Origin: Azolla caroliniana | Taxonomy: Eukaryota > Polypodiophyta | Length of the DNA: 64,000 nt | Direction of reading: 5' to 3' | NCBI GenBank assembly: GCA_043228905.1 | Contig: JBHGNT010000011.1 | Coordinates: 4,588,001 to 4,652,000 of the forward strand | Part shown: in pieces, positions 43,880 to 53,734 of the stretch | How positions within the stretch are numbered: the first letter of the stretch is position 1 | How the letters are laid out: each line of letters opens with the position of its first letter | Made by a program: the position numbers and the translations under genes | The notes under the pieces: generated by a model | What the model was told of the DNA's origin: nothing | The model's input: the letters and a program-made list of their open reading frames with translations, nothing else | Database searches by the model: none

Positions 43880-44483
43880 TGTTGGGATTACGGTCCCTTC
43901 GGATGGGATGGTCGGATGTCGGAGATGAATGCCGACAAGCCCGGTTGCGGTTTCGGAACCGGATGATGAAGACCCCGGCTTTGGAGCCGGATGACGAATG
44001 TACCCGGAGAGAGATCCGGATGCGGGGACATATCTGTGAATATGTTTGCCAAGGGCCCTTGAGGCTATAGTTGTAAATAGCCCCAAAGTCATGTGTATAA
44101 ATATGACTTAGGGCAAACAGTTTTAATGTTGCTACTCATTTTTCTGTTTTTCCACTCAAGAGGAGTGAAGAGAGAGCAGCCGTGAGAGAGATAGAGCGTG
44201 AGAGAGGAAGAGGTCGACGCCTCTGTGTATTTCCGCCGCCTGTGGCGAGGACAGCGAGCTCAAGGTCGTCGCCTTGCAGCTCGCCATTGCATACTTCTCT
44301 GTGCATAGTTTTGGTTCGGAGTCTTGTACTCCCGTGGTTTTTCCCGTACAAGGTTTTCCACGTTAAATCGTGTGTCCACTTATTTACTTCTGCATTTCCC
44401 ATTTTCTGCAACAACGATTCGTGTGTTTCCTTGGTTGTGGCCAAGAGGTGAAGTTTGGAAAGTGTCGATTAATTTTTCCATCA
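43880..44483 (+). repeat. CopB1 3' LTR
   Basis: 604 bp, near-identical to the 5' LTR. The TSD ACAAC follows. CopB2 begins seven bases after its end. Confidence 0.97.
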
Positions 44484-44489
44484 ACAACA

Positions 44490-45155
44490 TGTTGGGATTT
44501 CGGTCCCTCCGGATGGGATGTCCGGAGATGAATGACGGCAAGCCCGGAGGCTGTTACGGAACCATATGATGAAGAGTACCCGGCATGAAGCCGGATGAAG
44601 AGTACCCGGCTGCGGATCCGGATGATGAAGACCCCGGTTACGGAGCCGGATGCTGAAGACCCCGGTTACGGAGCCGGATGCTGAAGACCCCGGTTACGGA
44701 GCCGGATGACGTATGTACCCGGAGAGAGATCCGGATGCGGAGACATATTTGTGAATATGTTTGCCAAGGGCCCTTGAGGCTATACTTGTAAATAGCCCGA
44801 AAGTCATATATGTATAAATATGACTTAGGGCAAACAATTTTTGTTATTGCTTAATTTTCATGCGAAGTGAGAGCAGCCGAGAGAGAGAGAGACGAAGAGG
44901 TCGTTGCCTCTGTGTATTGCCGCCGCCTGTGGCGAAGACAGTGAGCTCAAGGTTGTTGCCTTGTAGCTTCACCAGTGTACATCCCTGTTCATAGTGATAG
45001 TTGGAGTTTGAGGACTCCCGTGGTTTTTCCCATTTACGGTTTTCCACGTAAAACATCCAGTGTACCTTTCTCTCTATTGTTTTGTGCATTTTGTATTTCC
45101 TGTTTTCTGTGAGTTAATCCCATTCCTCGGTTGTGGCCGAGCACTGTTTTCAACA
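44490..45155 (+). repeat. CopB2 5' LTR
   Basis: Starts TGTTGGGATTTCGG, ends GTTTTCAACA. It contains three 28-bp units (GAAGACCCCGGTTACGGAGC plus CGGATGCT) at about 44626-44710, against two in the 3' LTR. Confidence 0.97.
44813..44835 (+). promoter_or_regulatory. CopB2 LTR core promoter
   Basis: TATAAATA followed after five bases by TAGGGCAAAC. Confidence 0.7.
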
Positions 45156-45158
45156 AAC

Positions 45159-45170
45159 TGGTATCAGAGC
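45159..45170 (+). other. CopB2 primer-binding site
   Basis: TGGTATCAGAGC, initiator tRNA-Met type. Confidence 0.9.
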
Positions 45171-45186
45171 GACGGTAACACAGAAA

Positions 45187-48100
45187 ATGGAAGGCGGCGG
45201 TAGTGGGCCTCCGGGCATGATGGTGTTGAACTCACAGAACTACGCCGACTGGAAGATAAAGATGGAAGACCTTCTCATCGTCCGAGACCTGTACGAACCG
45301 ATTGACAATGCCGAGATACCCAAGGGAGTAATAGAGTCGGAGTGGAAGCTCCTGAACCGGAAAGCCGTAGCGACGATTCGACAATATGTCGATGTAAGCG
45401 TCCTACAACATGTGGCGAACGACACCAACGCATATGAGATGTGGAAGAAGCTGTCGGGCCTCTACGAGAGGAAGAATGCGTTGAACCGGACCTCCCTGAT
45501 GAGGAAAATAGTGAACCTCAAGTACCGGGACGGCGAGAATATGGTGGAACACGTGAGCACGTTCATGGGATTCGTGAACCAGCTTGCGGCGATCAAGTCC
45601 CCGTTGGAGGATGCAATGCAAGCCATCATCCTGATGTGTACATTGCCGGAAAGCTGGGAGAACCTGGTGGTGACTCTCAGCACCTCCTGCACCGAAGATA
45701 ACTTGTCCCTACAAACGGTAAAGACAAGTATTTTGAACGAAGAAGCGCGTCGGAGAGATAAAGAACCGGCCTCCGACTCGAAGGCGCTGCTCACCGAATC
45801 GGAACGGGGAAGACAATGGAACCGGAGTCCGCAAAGACGGGAGAAGTCGGGGACCCGGTCGCAGTCAAGAGGAAGACCCACATGCTTCCACTGTGGGAAG
45901 CCGGGGCACTTCCGGAAGAATTGTCGGCATTACCGAAAGGACAACGGAGCCGACGACACCGATTCGAAGAAGTCACCGGAGAGAAACGGTGCATACCGGG
46001 GAGCCACGGACCGGAGAGGTTCGGATCGGCGAGGGCAGGACCGGAAAGGAACGACAGCACTCGCGGCAAGTGAAGAAGAGATTATGCTCATTACCGAAGA
46101 GAGGGAGCTGAACCTTGCCGGCGTAGAGATGACCTGGGTGGTCGATTCCGGAGCGTCGTTCCACCTGACCCCGGAGAAGAAATACTTCTCATCCTACACA
46201 GCCGGTGAGCACGGCTTTGTCCGGATGGGAAATGAAGGTACATGCCGGATTGCCGGCATAGGAGACGTGTGGCTGATGACATCAACCGGATGCAAGATGC
46301 TGCTGAAGGATGTTCGACACGTTCCGGAGGTTCGATTGAACCTGATTTCGGCCGGGAGGCTAGACGATGAAGGCTACACGGGTAGCATCCGGAACGGTGT
46401 CATGAAGTTCAGCAAAGGGAGCCTGATAGTGGCTCGGGCCCGGAAGGTCAACACTCTGTACCTGATGAATGCCCGATTATGTCCGGAAGAGCTGAACGTG
46501 GCAGCCGACACTGCCGGTGAGCTGTGGCACAAAAGACTGTGCCACATGAGTGAGAAGGGGATGAAGAGGCTTGCAGAAGACAACCTTATTCCAGTGAAGC
46601 ATGTGCACCTGGAGAAGTGCACCGACTGCCTGGCTGGTAAGCAAAACCGGACCTCCTTCCACTCAAGGCCACCGACGAGACGTAGCGCACCATTGGAGCT
46701 GGTGCACACTGATGTGTGTCAGGTAGAAACGAAGTCACATGGCGGAGCCCAGTACTTCGTGACATTCATTGATGATCACAGCCGGAAGCTGTGGACGGCA
46801 CCGTTGAAGACAAAGGACCAAGTGTTGTCCGTCTTCAAAGAACTCCACGCGAGAGTGGAAAGAGAATCCGGCAAGAAGCTGAAAGCGATACGAGCGGATA
46901 ACGGAGGGGAATACCGGGGGCAGTTCCAGGAGTACTGTCGCTCGAAGGGAATCCGGCTCGAGTTTACTGTGCCGAAGACGCCGGAACTGAACGGGCTGGC
47001 CGAGAGGATGAACCGGACCATAATGGAGAGGGTCCGGAGTATGCTGGCGCATGCGAAATTACCCAAGGGGTTTTGGGCTGAGGCGATGTCGACGGCGACA
47101 TACGTGATAAACAGATCACCCTCAGTACCTTTGGACGGAGACACGCCGCAGAGAGTGTGGACTCGGCCATGCATATTCCTCGGTTACGGCGACGACGAGT
47201 TCGGCTACCGAGTATGGGACCCGGTCGACAAGAAGATATTCAGGAGTCGAGATATCATCTTCATGGAGGACAAGACACTCGCCGACTGGGAGTCGGAGAA
47301 GAAGATGAAGAGCTCCAAGTCGACCGGTGAGGATAAACTCTACGAGGAGCAGTCCCGACCGGCAAGGGACCAGTTAGCACTCGAGGATCCGGCCGAAGAC
47401 GGTGAAGAAACAGAACCGGCCGAAGAAGAAGATGAAAATGATACCGGAACCGGCCCCGATCCCGAAATGGATTCGGATGAAGAAGAAGAATCGGAAGAAC
47501 CGGTTACCGAAGCTCCCGAACGGAGATATCCTCTAAGAGAGAGAAGGGCCCCCCGGAGATTTCCGGAACCAGAGCACGTGCTGCTAACCGACGAGGGGGA
47601 GCCGGAGAGCTTTGAAGAAGCAAAGCACGACACCCAGAGCCGCAGGTGGTTGAGTGCCATGCAGGACGAGATGGATTCCCTGCATGAGAACCACACATAT
47701 GAACTTATGGAGTTGCCGAAAGGAAAGCGGGCACTTCGAAACAAGTGGGTGTTCAAGCTGAAACCGGGAGATGCCGGAAACCCCCCGAGATACAAAGCCA
47801 GGATCGTGGTGAAGGGGTTTCAGCAGAAGAAGGGCGTCGACTTCGACGAGATATTTGCCCCGGTAGTGAAGATGACCTCCATCCGGACGGTGCTGAGCAT
47901 AGCGGCAAGCATGGACCTCGAGGTAGAACAGATGGACGTGAAGACGGCATTCCTTCACGGTGACCTCGAAGAAGAGATCTACATGCAGCAACCGGAAGGA
48001 TTCGAGAAGAAAGGGAAGGAGCACCTGGTATGCCGGTTGAAGAAGAGCCTTTACGGACTGAAGCAGGCTCCCCGGCAATGGTACCGGAAGTTCGACTCCT

Positions 48101-49170
48101 TCATGACCGACGAAGGGTACCACAAAACGCAGTCTGACCACTGCGTGTTTGTGAAGAAATTCGAAGGAGGAGACTTTCTAATACTCCTCCTGTACGTGGA
48201 CGACATGTTGATCGTCGGACGGGACCAGGTCAAGATACGGATGCTGAAGAAGGCTCTTCACCGAACCTTCTCAATGAAGGACTTGGGTCCGGCGAGACAA
48301 ATACTAGGGATGCACATCATCCGGGACCGGAGCAAGAAGCAGTTGTGGCTGTCACAGGAGAAGTACGTGACAAAGGTGCTTCAACGGTTCAACATGTCGG
48401 AAGCAAGACCGGTCGGATCAACCCTCCCGGCAAACTGCAAGCTGTCCAGCAAGCAAAGCCCCAGGACAAAGGCTGAGAAAGAGGACATGATGAAAGTACC
48501 ATATGCCTCTGCCGTCGGAAGCTTGATGTACGCAATGGTGTGTACAAGACCAGACATTGGATACGCAGTCGGAGTGGTGAGCCGGTACATGAGCAATCCC
48601 GGCAAAGAGCATTGGAACGCGGTCAAGTGGATACTCCGATACCTGAAGGGCACGGCAAACGTGTGCCTCCGATTCGGCTCCGGTAAGCCCAAACTCGACG
48701 GCTTCACCGATTCGGATATGTCGGCTGATGCAGATACCAGCCGGTCCACATCAGGGTATGTGATGACCTATGCAGGGGGAGCCGTTTCGTGGCAGTCGAG
48801 GCTGCAGAAGACGGTTGCGTTGTCAACCACGGAGGCGGAGTACATGGCAGCTGTTGAAGCCGGCAAGGAAATAATATGGATGAAGGACTTCATTAGAGAG
48901 CTCGGGATCCGGCAGGAGGAGTACCGACTCTACTGCGATAGTCAGAGTGCCATCCACCTTGCAAAGAACGCGGCCTACCATTCCCGGACGAAACACATCC
49001 AGCGTAGATACCACTGGATCCGGGAAAGGATAGAAGACAAGGAGTTCGTGCTGACGAAGATCCACACGGACGAGAACGGGTCGGATATGCTGACCAAGGT
49101 GCTCACACCCGACAAGCTGGAAGCATGCCGGAAGAGGATCGGGCTGGAGAGACATCCCATGCCGAAGTGA
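45187..49170 (+). CDS. CopB2 gag-pol polyprotein with integrase deletion
   Basis: 1327 residues from ATG 45187. Gag, CCHC knuckle, DSGAS protease, HHCC, integrase D/D/E, RT YVDDM and RNase H acidic residues are all present and nearly identical to CopB1. Relative to CopB1 it lacks 32 residues just after TPQRVWT, at the junction 47160-47164. This removes the conserved HL-x-VFGCLAYVH block at the end of the integrase catalytic domain. Elsewhere it has two extra Glu codons in the linker. The frame is kept, so RT and RNase H would still be made. Integrase function is doubtful, and the copy may have depended on a helper or lost the block after insertion. Confidence 0.95.
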   Translation: MEGGGSGPPGMMVLNSQNYADWKIKMEDLLIVRDLYEPIDNAEIPKGVIESEWKLLNRKAVATIRQYVDVSVLQHVANDTNAYEMWKKLSGLYERKNALNRTSLMRKIVNLKYRDGENMVEHVSTFMGFVNQLAAIKSPLEDAMQAIILMCTLPESWENLVVTLSTSCTEDNLSLQTVKTSILNEEARRRDKEPASDSKALLTESERGRQWNRSPQRREKSGTRSQSRGRPTCFHCGKPGHFRKNCRHYRKDNGADDTDSKKSPERNGAYRGATDRRGSDRRGQDRKGTTALAASEEEIMLITEERELNLAGVEMTWVVDSGASFHLTPEKKYFSSYTAGEHGFVRMGNEGTCRIAGIGDVWLMTSTGCKMLLKDVRHVPEVRLNLISAGRLDDEGYTGSIRNGVMKFSKGSLIVARARKVNTLYLMNARLCPEELNVAADTAGELWHKRLCHMSEKGMKRLAEDNLIPVKHVHLEKCTDCLAGKQNRTSFHSRPPTRRSAPLELVHTDVCQVETKSHGGAQYFVTFIDDHSRKLWTAPLKTKDQVLSVFKELHARVERESGKKLKAIRADNGGEYRGQFQEYCRSKGIRLEFTVPKTPELNGLAERMNRTIMERVRSMLAHAKLPKGFWAEAMSTATYVINRSPSVPLDGDTPQRVWTRPCIFLGYGDDEFGYRVWDPVDKKIFRSRDIIFMEDKTLADWESEKKMKSSKSTGEDKLYEEQSRPARDQLALEDPAEDGEETEPAEEEDENDTGTGPDPEMDSDEEEESEEPVTEAPERRYPLRERRAPRRFPEPEHVLLTDEGEPESFEEAKHDTQSRRWLSAMQDEMDSLHENHTYELMELPKGKRALRNKWVFKLKPGDAGNPPRYKARIVVKGFQQKKGVDFDEIFAPVVKMTSIRTVLSIAASMDLEVEQMDVKTAFLHGDLEEEIYMQQPEGFEKKGKEHLVCRLKKSLYGLKQAPRQWYRKFDSFMTDEGYHKTQSDHCVFVKKFEGGDFLILLLYVDDMLIVGRDQVKIRMLKKALHRTFSMKDLGPARQILGMHIIRDRSKKQLWLSQEKYVTKVLQRFNMSEARPVGSTLPANCKLSSKQSPRTKAEKEDMMKVPYASAVGSLMYAMVCTRPDIGYAVGVVSRYMSNPGKEHWNAVKWILRYLKGTANVCLRFGSGKPKLDGFTDSDMSADADTSRSTSGYVMTYAGGAVSWQSRLQKTVALSTTEAEYMAAVEAGKEIIWMKDFIRELGIRQEEYRLYCDSQSAIHLAKNAAYHSRTKHIQRRYHWIRERIEDKEFVLTKIHTDENGSDMLTKVLTPDKLEACRKRIGLERHPMPK

Positions 49171-49180
49171 AGGGGGAGTT
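49169..49180 (+). other. CopB2 polypurine tract
   Basis: GAAGGGGGAGTT directly before the 3' LTR. Confidence 0.85.
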
Positions 49181-49818
49181 TGTTGGGATTTCGGTCCCTC
49201 CGCATGGGATGTCCGGAAATGAATGACGGCAAGCCCGGAGGCTGTTACGGAACCATATGATGAAGAGTACCCGGCATGAAGCCGGATGAAGAGTACCCGG
49301 CTGCGGATCCGGATGATGAAGACCCCGGTTACGGAGCCGGATGCTGAAGACCCCGGTTACGGAGCCGGATGACGTATGTACCCGGAGAGAGATCCGGATG
49401 CGGAGACATATTTGTGAATATGTTTGCCAAGGGCCCTTGAGGCTATACTTGTAAATAGCCCGAAAGTCATATATGTATAAATATGACTTAGGGCAAACAA
49501 TTTTTGTTGTTGCTTAATTTTCATGCGAAGTGAGAGCAGCCGAGAGAGAGAGAGACGAAGAGGTCGTTGCCTCTGTGTATTGCCGCCGCCTGTGGCGAAG
49601 ACAGTGAGCTCAAGGTTGTTGCCTTGTAGCTTCACCAGTGTACATCCCTGTTCATAGTGATAGTTGGAGTTTGAGGACTCCCGTGGTTTTTCCCATTTAG
49701 GGTTTTCCACGTAAAACATCCAGTGTACCTTTCTCTCTATTGTTTTGTGCATTTTGTATTTCCTGTTTTCTGTGAGTTGATCCCATTCCTCGGTTGTGGC
49801 CGAGCACTGTTTTCAACA
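49181..49818 (+). repeat. CopB2 3' LTR
   Basis: 638 bp with two 28-bp units. Otherwise about five differences from the 5' LTR by eye. Confidence 0.97.
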
Positions 49819-49823
49819 CAACA

Positions 49824-51475
49824 ACGCTACCTAGAGAAAACATTTAACCAAAGGTGGATCGGGAATCCAATGCATCACCAACCCAATCGCCATCGGTATA
49901 TCTGACTAGCTTCCCAGCTATACCGTGTCGGTATAACAATCCCCGATCCTTTGTGTCACTAACATACCAAAGTATCCGGTGTGGGCACTAAAGGTGCTCG
50001 ACGGTCGGCTCTTGCATGAACTAGTTGATCACTCCGACTGGGTAATGGAGGTAGGGTCTAGTGATTGTCAGGTATATGAGGCTTCTGACGATTTTTCGGA
50101 ACCGTTTCTCATCGCAGGTCGGCTCGCAGTTGGGACAAAGCTTCTAGTTCCAGTCCAGGGGTGTGGACATAGGTCGGCATTCCGTCGTGCCGAACTTGTA
50201 CAACATATTCAACACATAGTGTCGTTGTGAGAGCAATATGCCGTCAGGGGTTCGGATCACCTCGATCCCAAGAAAATAATGAAGGTTCCCCAGGTCCTTC
50301 ATTTCAAATGCATCCGACAGCTGGGACTTTACTCGGCCGATTTCATTGAGTTTGGGTCCGGTGATGACCAAATCATCTACATAAACCAAGATGCAAAACG
50401 AACCGTCCGGCCCTTGCCGGATGAACAACGATGAGTCAGATCTAGAGGTCACAAACCCCATCTTACGCAACCAGTGTGTAATCTTCGAATTCCAAGCTCG
50501 GTGGGCTTCTTTTAGACTGTAAAGCGACTTCTTAAGCCGGCACACCGCCGACTTGTTCATCTCCGACTTAAAACCAGGAGGTTGGATCATATAGACCTGT
50601 TCTTCAATGTCACCTTGAAGAAATGCATTCTTCACATCCATCTCATGAAGATGCCACCCCCTTGCCGCAACTACCGCCAGTACCACACGAACTGTCGTCA
50701 TCTTCGCTACCGGAGCAAAGGTCTCGTCGTAATCGATTCCGTGGGTCTATGCATATCCCTTCGCCACTAACTCGGCCTTGTAACCGAACCGTTGGCATTG
50801 TACTTTACCTTGTACACCCATTTGCAACCGATCGGGTTTACAGTGTCGGGGAGGGTAAACTAGGTCCCATGTATCATTGGCATCGAGTGCTCACATTTCT
50901 TCCTCCATAGCGGCATGCCAATTTCTGTTCTTTGCCGCTTCTGGGTAGCTCTCCGGCTCACGCACTTCCGCCACTTTGGTCATGTATGCATAGTGATGCG
51001 CCATGTACTCATTGTACCCGTACTGCGTAATGGGGTTCTTCAGGTGGAAAGACCGGTGTAACTTGGTATCACCCGGTTTGGGGCCCTTCTTGGCCGGTTC
51101 AGACTTCGTACCCGAAGATCCGCCTTCATCCTTTCCGGAGTCGGATGCACTCCGATCTGACTCAACATTGTCGGCTTTGTATTCCAACATCTTCTTCTTC
51201 TCCTTCTCTTTACGCATGAACCGTCTCTTTGGTTCCTTTCGTCGGTTCTTCATTCGACTGGTTACTTTGACCCAATTGCTTGTTTGGTCCGCTCAACCGA
51301 AACAATTCCGGACTCCCTTCTAGAGTCTCCAGCTTGTCATCCTCTATGTAGAACTCCTCGGGCTCACTAGCCTCATCTTCCGGAATCGGGTCTTCGTCGG
51401 GAGTTGGAGTCGGTAAGGAGTACCATGATGTCGTTTCGGGGTAGTTGTGGTTCGTACGGCGAAGTCGCAGGGACT
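49824..51475 (-). pseudogene. CopA2 RT and upstream linker
   Basis: Minus strand. The linker is at 51475-50900 (EPEEFYIEDDKLETLEGSP, LHRSFHLKNPITQYGYNEY). The RT start is near 50890-50700 with stops. A 185-residue open piece is at 50701-50144 (VAARGWHLHEMDVKNAFLQG, LVYVDDLVITGPKLNEI, LHYFLGIEVIRTPDG). The catalytic YVDD is intact. The RT end and first part of RNase H continue in broken frames to 49824. Copia homology ends at about 51475; integrase and gag are absent. Confidence 0.85.
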
Positions 51476-51885
51476 AAGGTTAATGGGAGTTGATGAAACT
51501 TTTATAAGGCTTTGCGCACAAATGTTAGGAAGATTAAGGATAAGAAGAATAAGAGTTTAAAGTAATGTGTGAGAGACAAATGAGCATAGATAAAAGATAG
51601 AGAGAATGTATGATTTAAGAAGAAAGAGTATAAGATATGAACATGATTTATATTAAAAGAACAAGTTTTTACCAACATTACAATGCTTTATAACTAAATG
51701 ACCCCTTTCTCTACCAACTCTTGATTTGAACTCTTGACTCGAACTTGAAAACACGAGCCTCTTCACCAACAAGCTAACTTGTTTATTTTATTAATTATGT
51801 TCTAACTTTCTCTTGATCCCCTTTTGTTTTTCTTTCCCCTCTTTTTATAAGTATTGTCATGCATATGGTAATGTGTAGGAGGATG
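51476..51885. other. Unassigned AT-rich stretch
   Basis: No gene or recognisable element is seen. It is purine-rich on the left and pyrimidine-rich on the right, with a TATAAG near 51848. It may be the degraded end of an LTR. Confidence 0.4.
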
Positions 51886-52301
51886 TGTAAAAATGAAGGT
51901 GCGGAAGCATTAAACAACCGGCTTAGCCGGATAGCAACACATAGAGAGAGAGAGATTAACACATAGAAGGTATGCAGAAAACGATAGACACAGAGCAGAA
52001 CAACTTAAATCTATTATCAACAACTCTATAAAATTCTCGATACATACAACGTGCTCAACAACACTATTTATACAAGTCCTAAGAGGACTAACAGAAGTAC
52101 GGTGTACTTCAATGCTCACACAAGCGTCTGACACTAACTACGAGACATTACCTAGTAGTCTAGGCTGCTACTAGGCTTACTGGATCCAGCTAACCGGCTC
52201 CCCAGCTCACCGGCTCACTTGCTCCGGCTCATCCTTGTGGATGCCAATCCAGTTGAGGCTTATTTAGGTGATCCGGATCCGGTTGAGCTTGCCGCTCAAC
52301 A
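51886..52301 (-). repeat. CopA3 3' LTR
   Basis: 416 bp, aligned with CopA1 and CopA2 (GGTGCGGAAGC near the left edge, CCTAGTAGTCTAGGCTGCTA, right end GCTCAACA). The polypurine tract in complement is GTTCCCCTCAAGC. Confidence 0.8.
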
Positions 52302-52563
52302 GTTCCCCTCAAGCTCAACTTGAGGTCGGATCATAGTGTTAGTCTCCATGGCAACCGGTCCTTCCACCCGGCTCCTTCTGGCGTCACTCCACCTCGCTCA
52401 CACTCGTCGTCCGGTCCGGTCCCGTTTGCCGCAACCCTTCTGATTCTAGGCACCTTGACCTCCTAAACCCTTGTCTGCTCAACAGGCCCAATTTAGCTCC
52501 CTCATTGTTGTGACTTCGACGCTTGCCGATTCGCCAATTCCTTCGTGTTGGCGTCGACTTTCG

Positions 52564-53063
52564 CTACCTTCTCGTCCTCTTGGCCTTGAGTTGATCCAGT
52601 TCTTCCGAATCCGTCTGTTCGTTCCAGCTCTTGTCCAAATCGGTCACTCCCAATTCGTCTCCCGGTTCCAGGCCCTTCACCACATCAGAACATGTCTGGA
52701 TCTTGGCCTTCTTCTTCCGGTCGGCTTTGTCCTTCTTGTCTCTACCGTTGGTTCCGACTTGTTTGGATGTGTCAACTTCCTTTGTCAACTCGGCTCCTTT
52801 CTTCTTCTGGTCTCTCCCTTTGTCGCAATCGGCAATTTCTTTGCCTTGGCCCGTTCCGGTGTCTTTGCTCATTCTCCCCCTCAAGTGTGGCACGTCGAGA
52901 TGCTGAACACCAAACATTTCGATGAAGTGCTCCAACTTGTCCGACTTGAGCGGTTTGGTGAAGATGTTGGCAAATTGCCAATCCGTATAAACATACCGAA
53001 GTTCGACTTCACCGCTCAGGACACGCTCACGCACGAAGTGGTAGTGCACTTCTATGTGCTTTG
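52564..53063 (-). pseudogene. CopA3 RNase H end with the charged tail
   Basis: Minus strand. KHIEVHYHFVRERVLSGEVE and ANIFTKPLKSDKLEHF are followed by HLRG and an open, charged tail of roughly 120 residues. The tail aligns with CopA2 (KKDKADRKKKAKIQT, DVVKGLEPGDEL, DQLKAKRT). The upstream RNase H is cut by CopC2 at 53064. Confidence 0.8.
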
Positions 53064-53704
53064 TGTTAGGAAACAGGTCCCTCCGGATGGGATGACCCGG
53101 TGAGAACCGGATGAGGAGTACCTGGCAACGGAAGACCCGGTGAGAACCGGATGAGGAGTACCCGGAAACGGAAGACCCGGTGAGAACCGGATGATGAGTG
53201 CCTGGCAAGCGCCGGATGATGCAGGCCCAGTGAGGAGTGCTAAACGGATGAAGGGACATATTCGTAAATATGTTTCTGAGAGTCCATTGGGGTTATATTT
53301 GTAAATAGCCGAAAAGTCATATTAGTATAAATATGACTTAGGGCAAATTTAGCATTTAGTTATTGTCATTGTTGTTGGCGCAAGACTAGAGAGCGCGTAA
53401 CAGTGTACAGAGAGAGAGAGAGAGAGAGGAGGAGGTCGTTGCCTCTGTTGTAACCGTCGCCTGTGGCAAAGATCGTGAGCACGAGGTCGTTGCCTCCATG
53501 AGCACACTGTTGTAATCATTGTGATATAGTGATAGTTTGGAGTCTGTGAACTCCCGTGGTTTTTCCCTCTCATGGTTTTCCACGTTAAACATCCTGTGTA
53601 CTCTTCTCTCCTTTGTGTCTTGCTTTCATTTCCCGTTTTCTGTGTATGATTCTAAGCTTGGTTGTGGCCAAGCGTTGCGCATAAGGAGCGTGCAGTTCCT
53701 GTCA
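53064..53704 (+). repeat. CopC2 5' LTR
   Basis: 641 bp, TGTTAGGAAACAGG to TCCTGTCA. It carries three ~37-bp tandem units (GACCCGGTGAGAACCGGATG core) at 53092-53200, TATAAATA at 53326 and the hairpin at 53555-53584. Confidence 0.92.
53326..53347 (+). promoter_or_regulatory. CopC2 LTR core promoter
   Basis: TATAAATA then TAGGGCAAAT, with TTGTAAATAGCCG upstream. Confidence 0.65.
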
Positions 53705-53707
53705 AAC

Positions 53708-53719
53708 TGGTATCAGAGC
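53708..53719 (+). other. CopC2 primer-binding site
   Basis: TGGTATCAGAGC, initiator tRNA-Met type. Confidence 0.9.
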
Positions 53720-53734
53720 GAAACGACACTGAAA

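Larger units (their letters stand above)
39160..44483 (+). mobile_element. CopB1: complete Copia element with intact polyprotein
   Basis: 5324 bp, LTRs of 606 and 604 bp, TSD ACAAC (39155-39159 and 44484-44488). The LTRs differ by about eight substitutions and a 2-bp indel by eye. PBS, polypurine tract and an uninterrupted 1357-residue gag-pol are present. It has every visible feature of an autonomous, recently active copy. Confidence 0.97.
44490..49818 (+). mobile_element. CopB2: complete Copia element next to CopB1
   Basis: 5329 bp with LTRs of 666 and 638 bp. TSD CAACA is at 44485-44489 and 49819-49823. The first copy overlaps the right-hand duplication of CopB1. The LTR length difference equals one 28-bp tandem unit. 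The polyprotein frame is open but has an in-frame integrase deletion. Confidence 0.97.
37666..51475 (-). mobile_element. CopA2: Copia split by two tandem Copia insertions
   Basis: Minus-strand Copia whose RNase H coding region is interrupted at 39159/49824 by CopB1 and CopB2. Its 3' LTR is 37666-38145, the RNase H end with a long tail is 38299-39159, and the RT and upstream linker are 49824-51475. Integrase, protease, gag and the 5' LTR are not found. Joining across the insertions restores a reading frame in the RNase H region (VVALSSKKQPTMALSSTEAEY). Confidence 0.85.
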
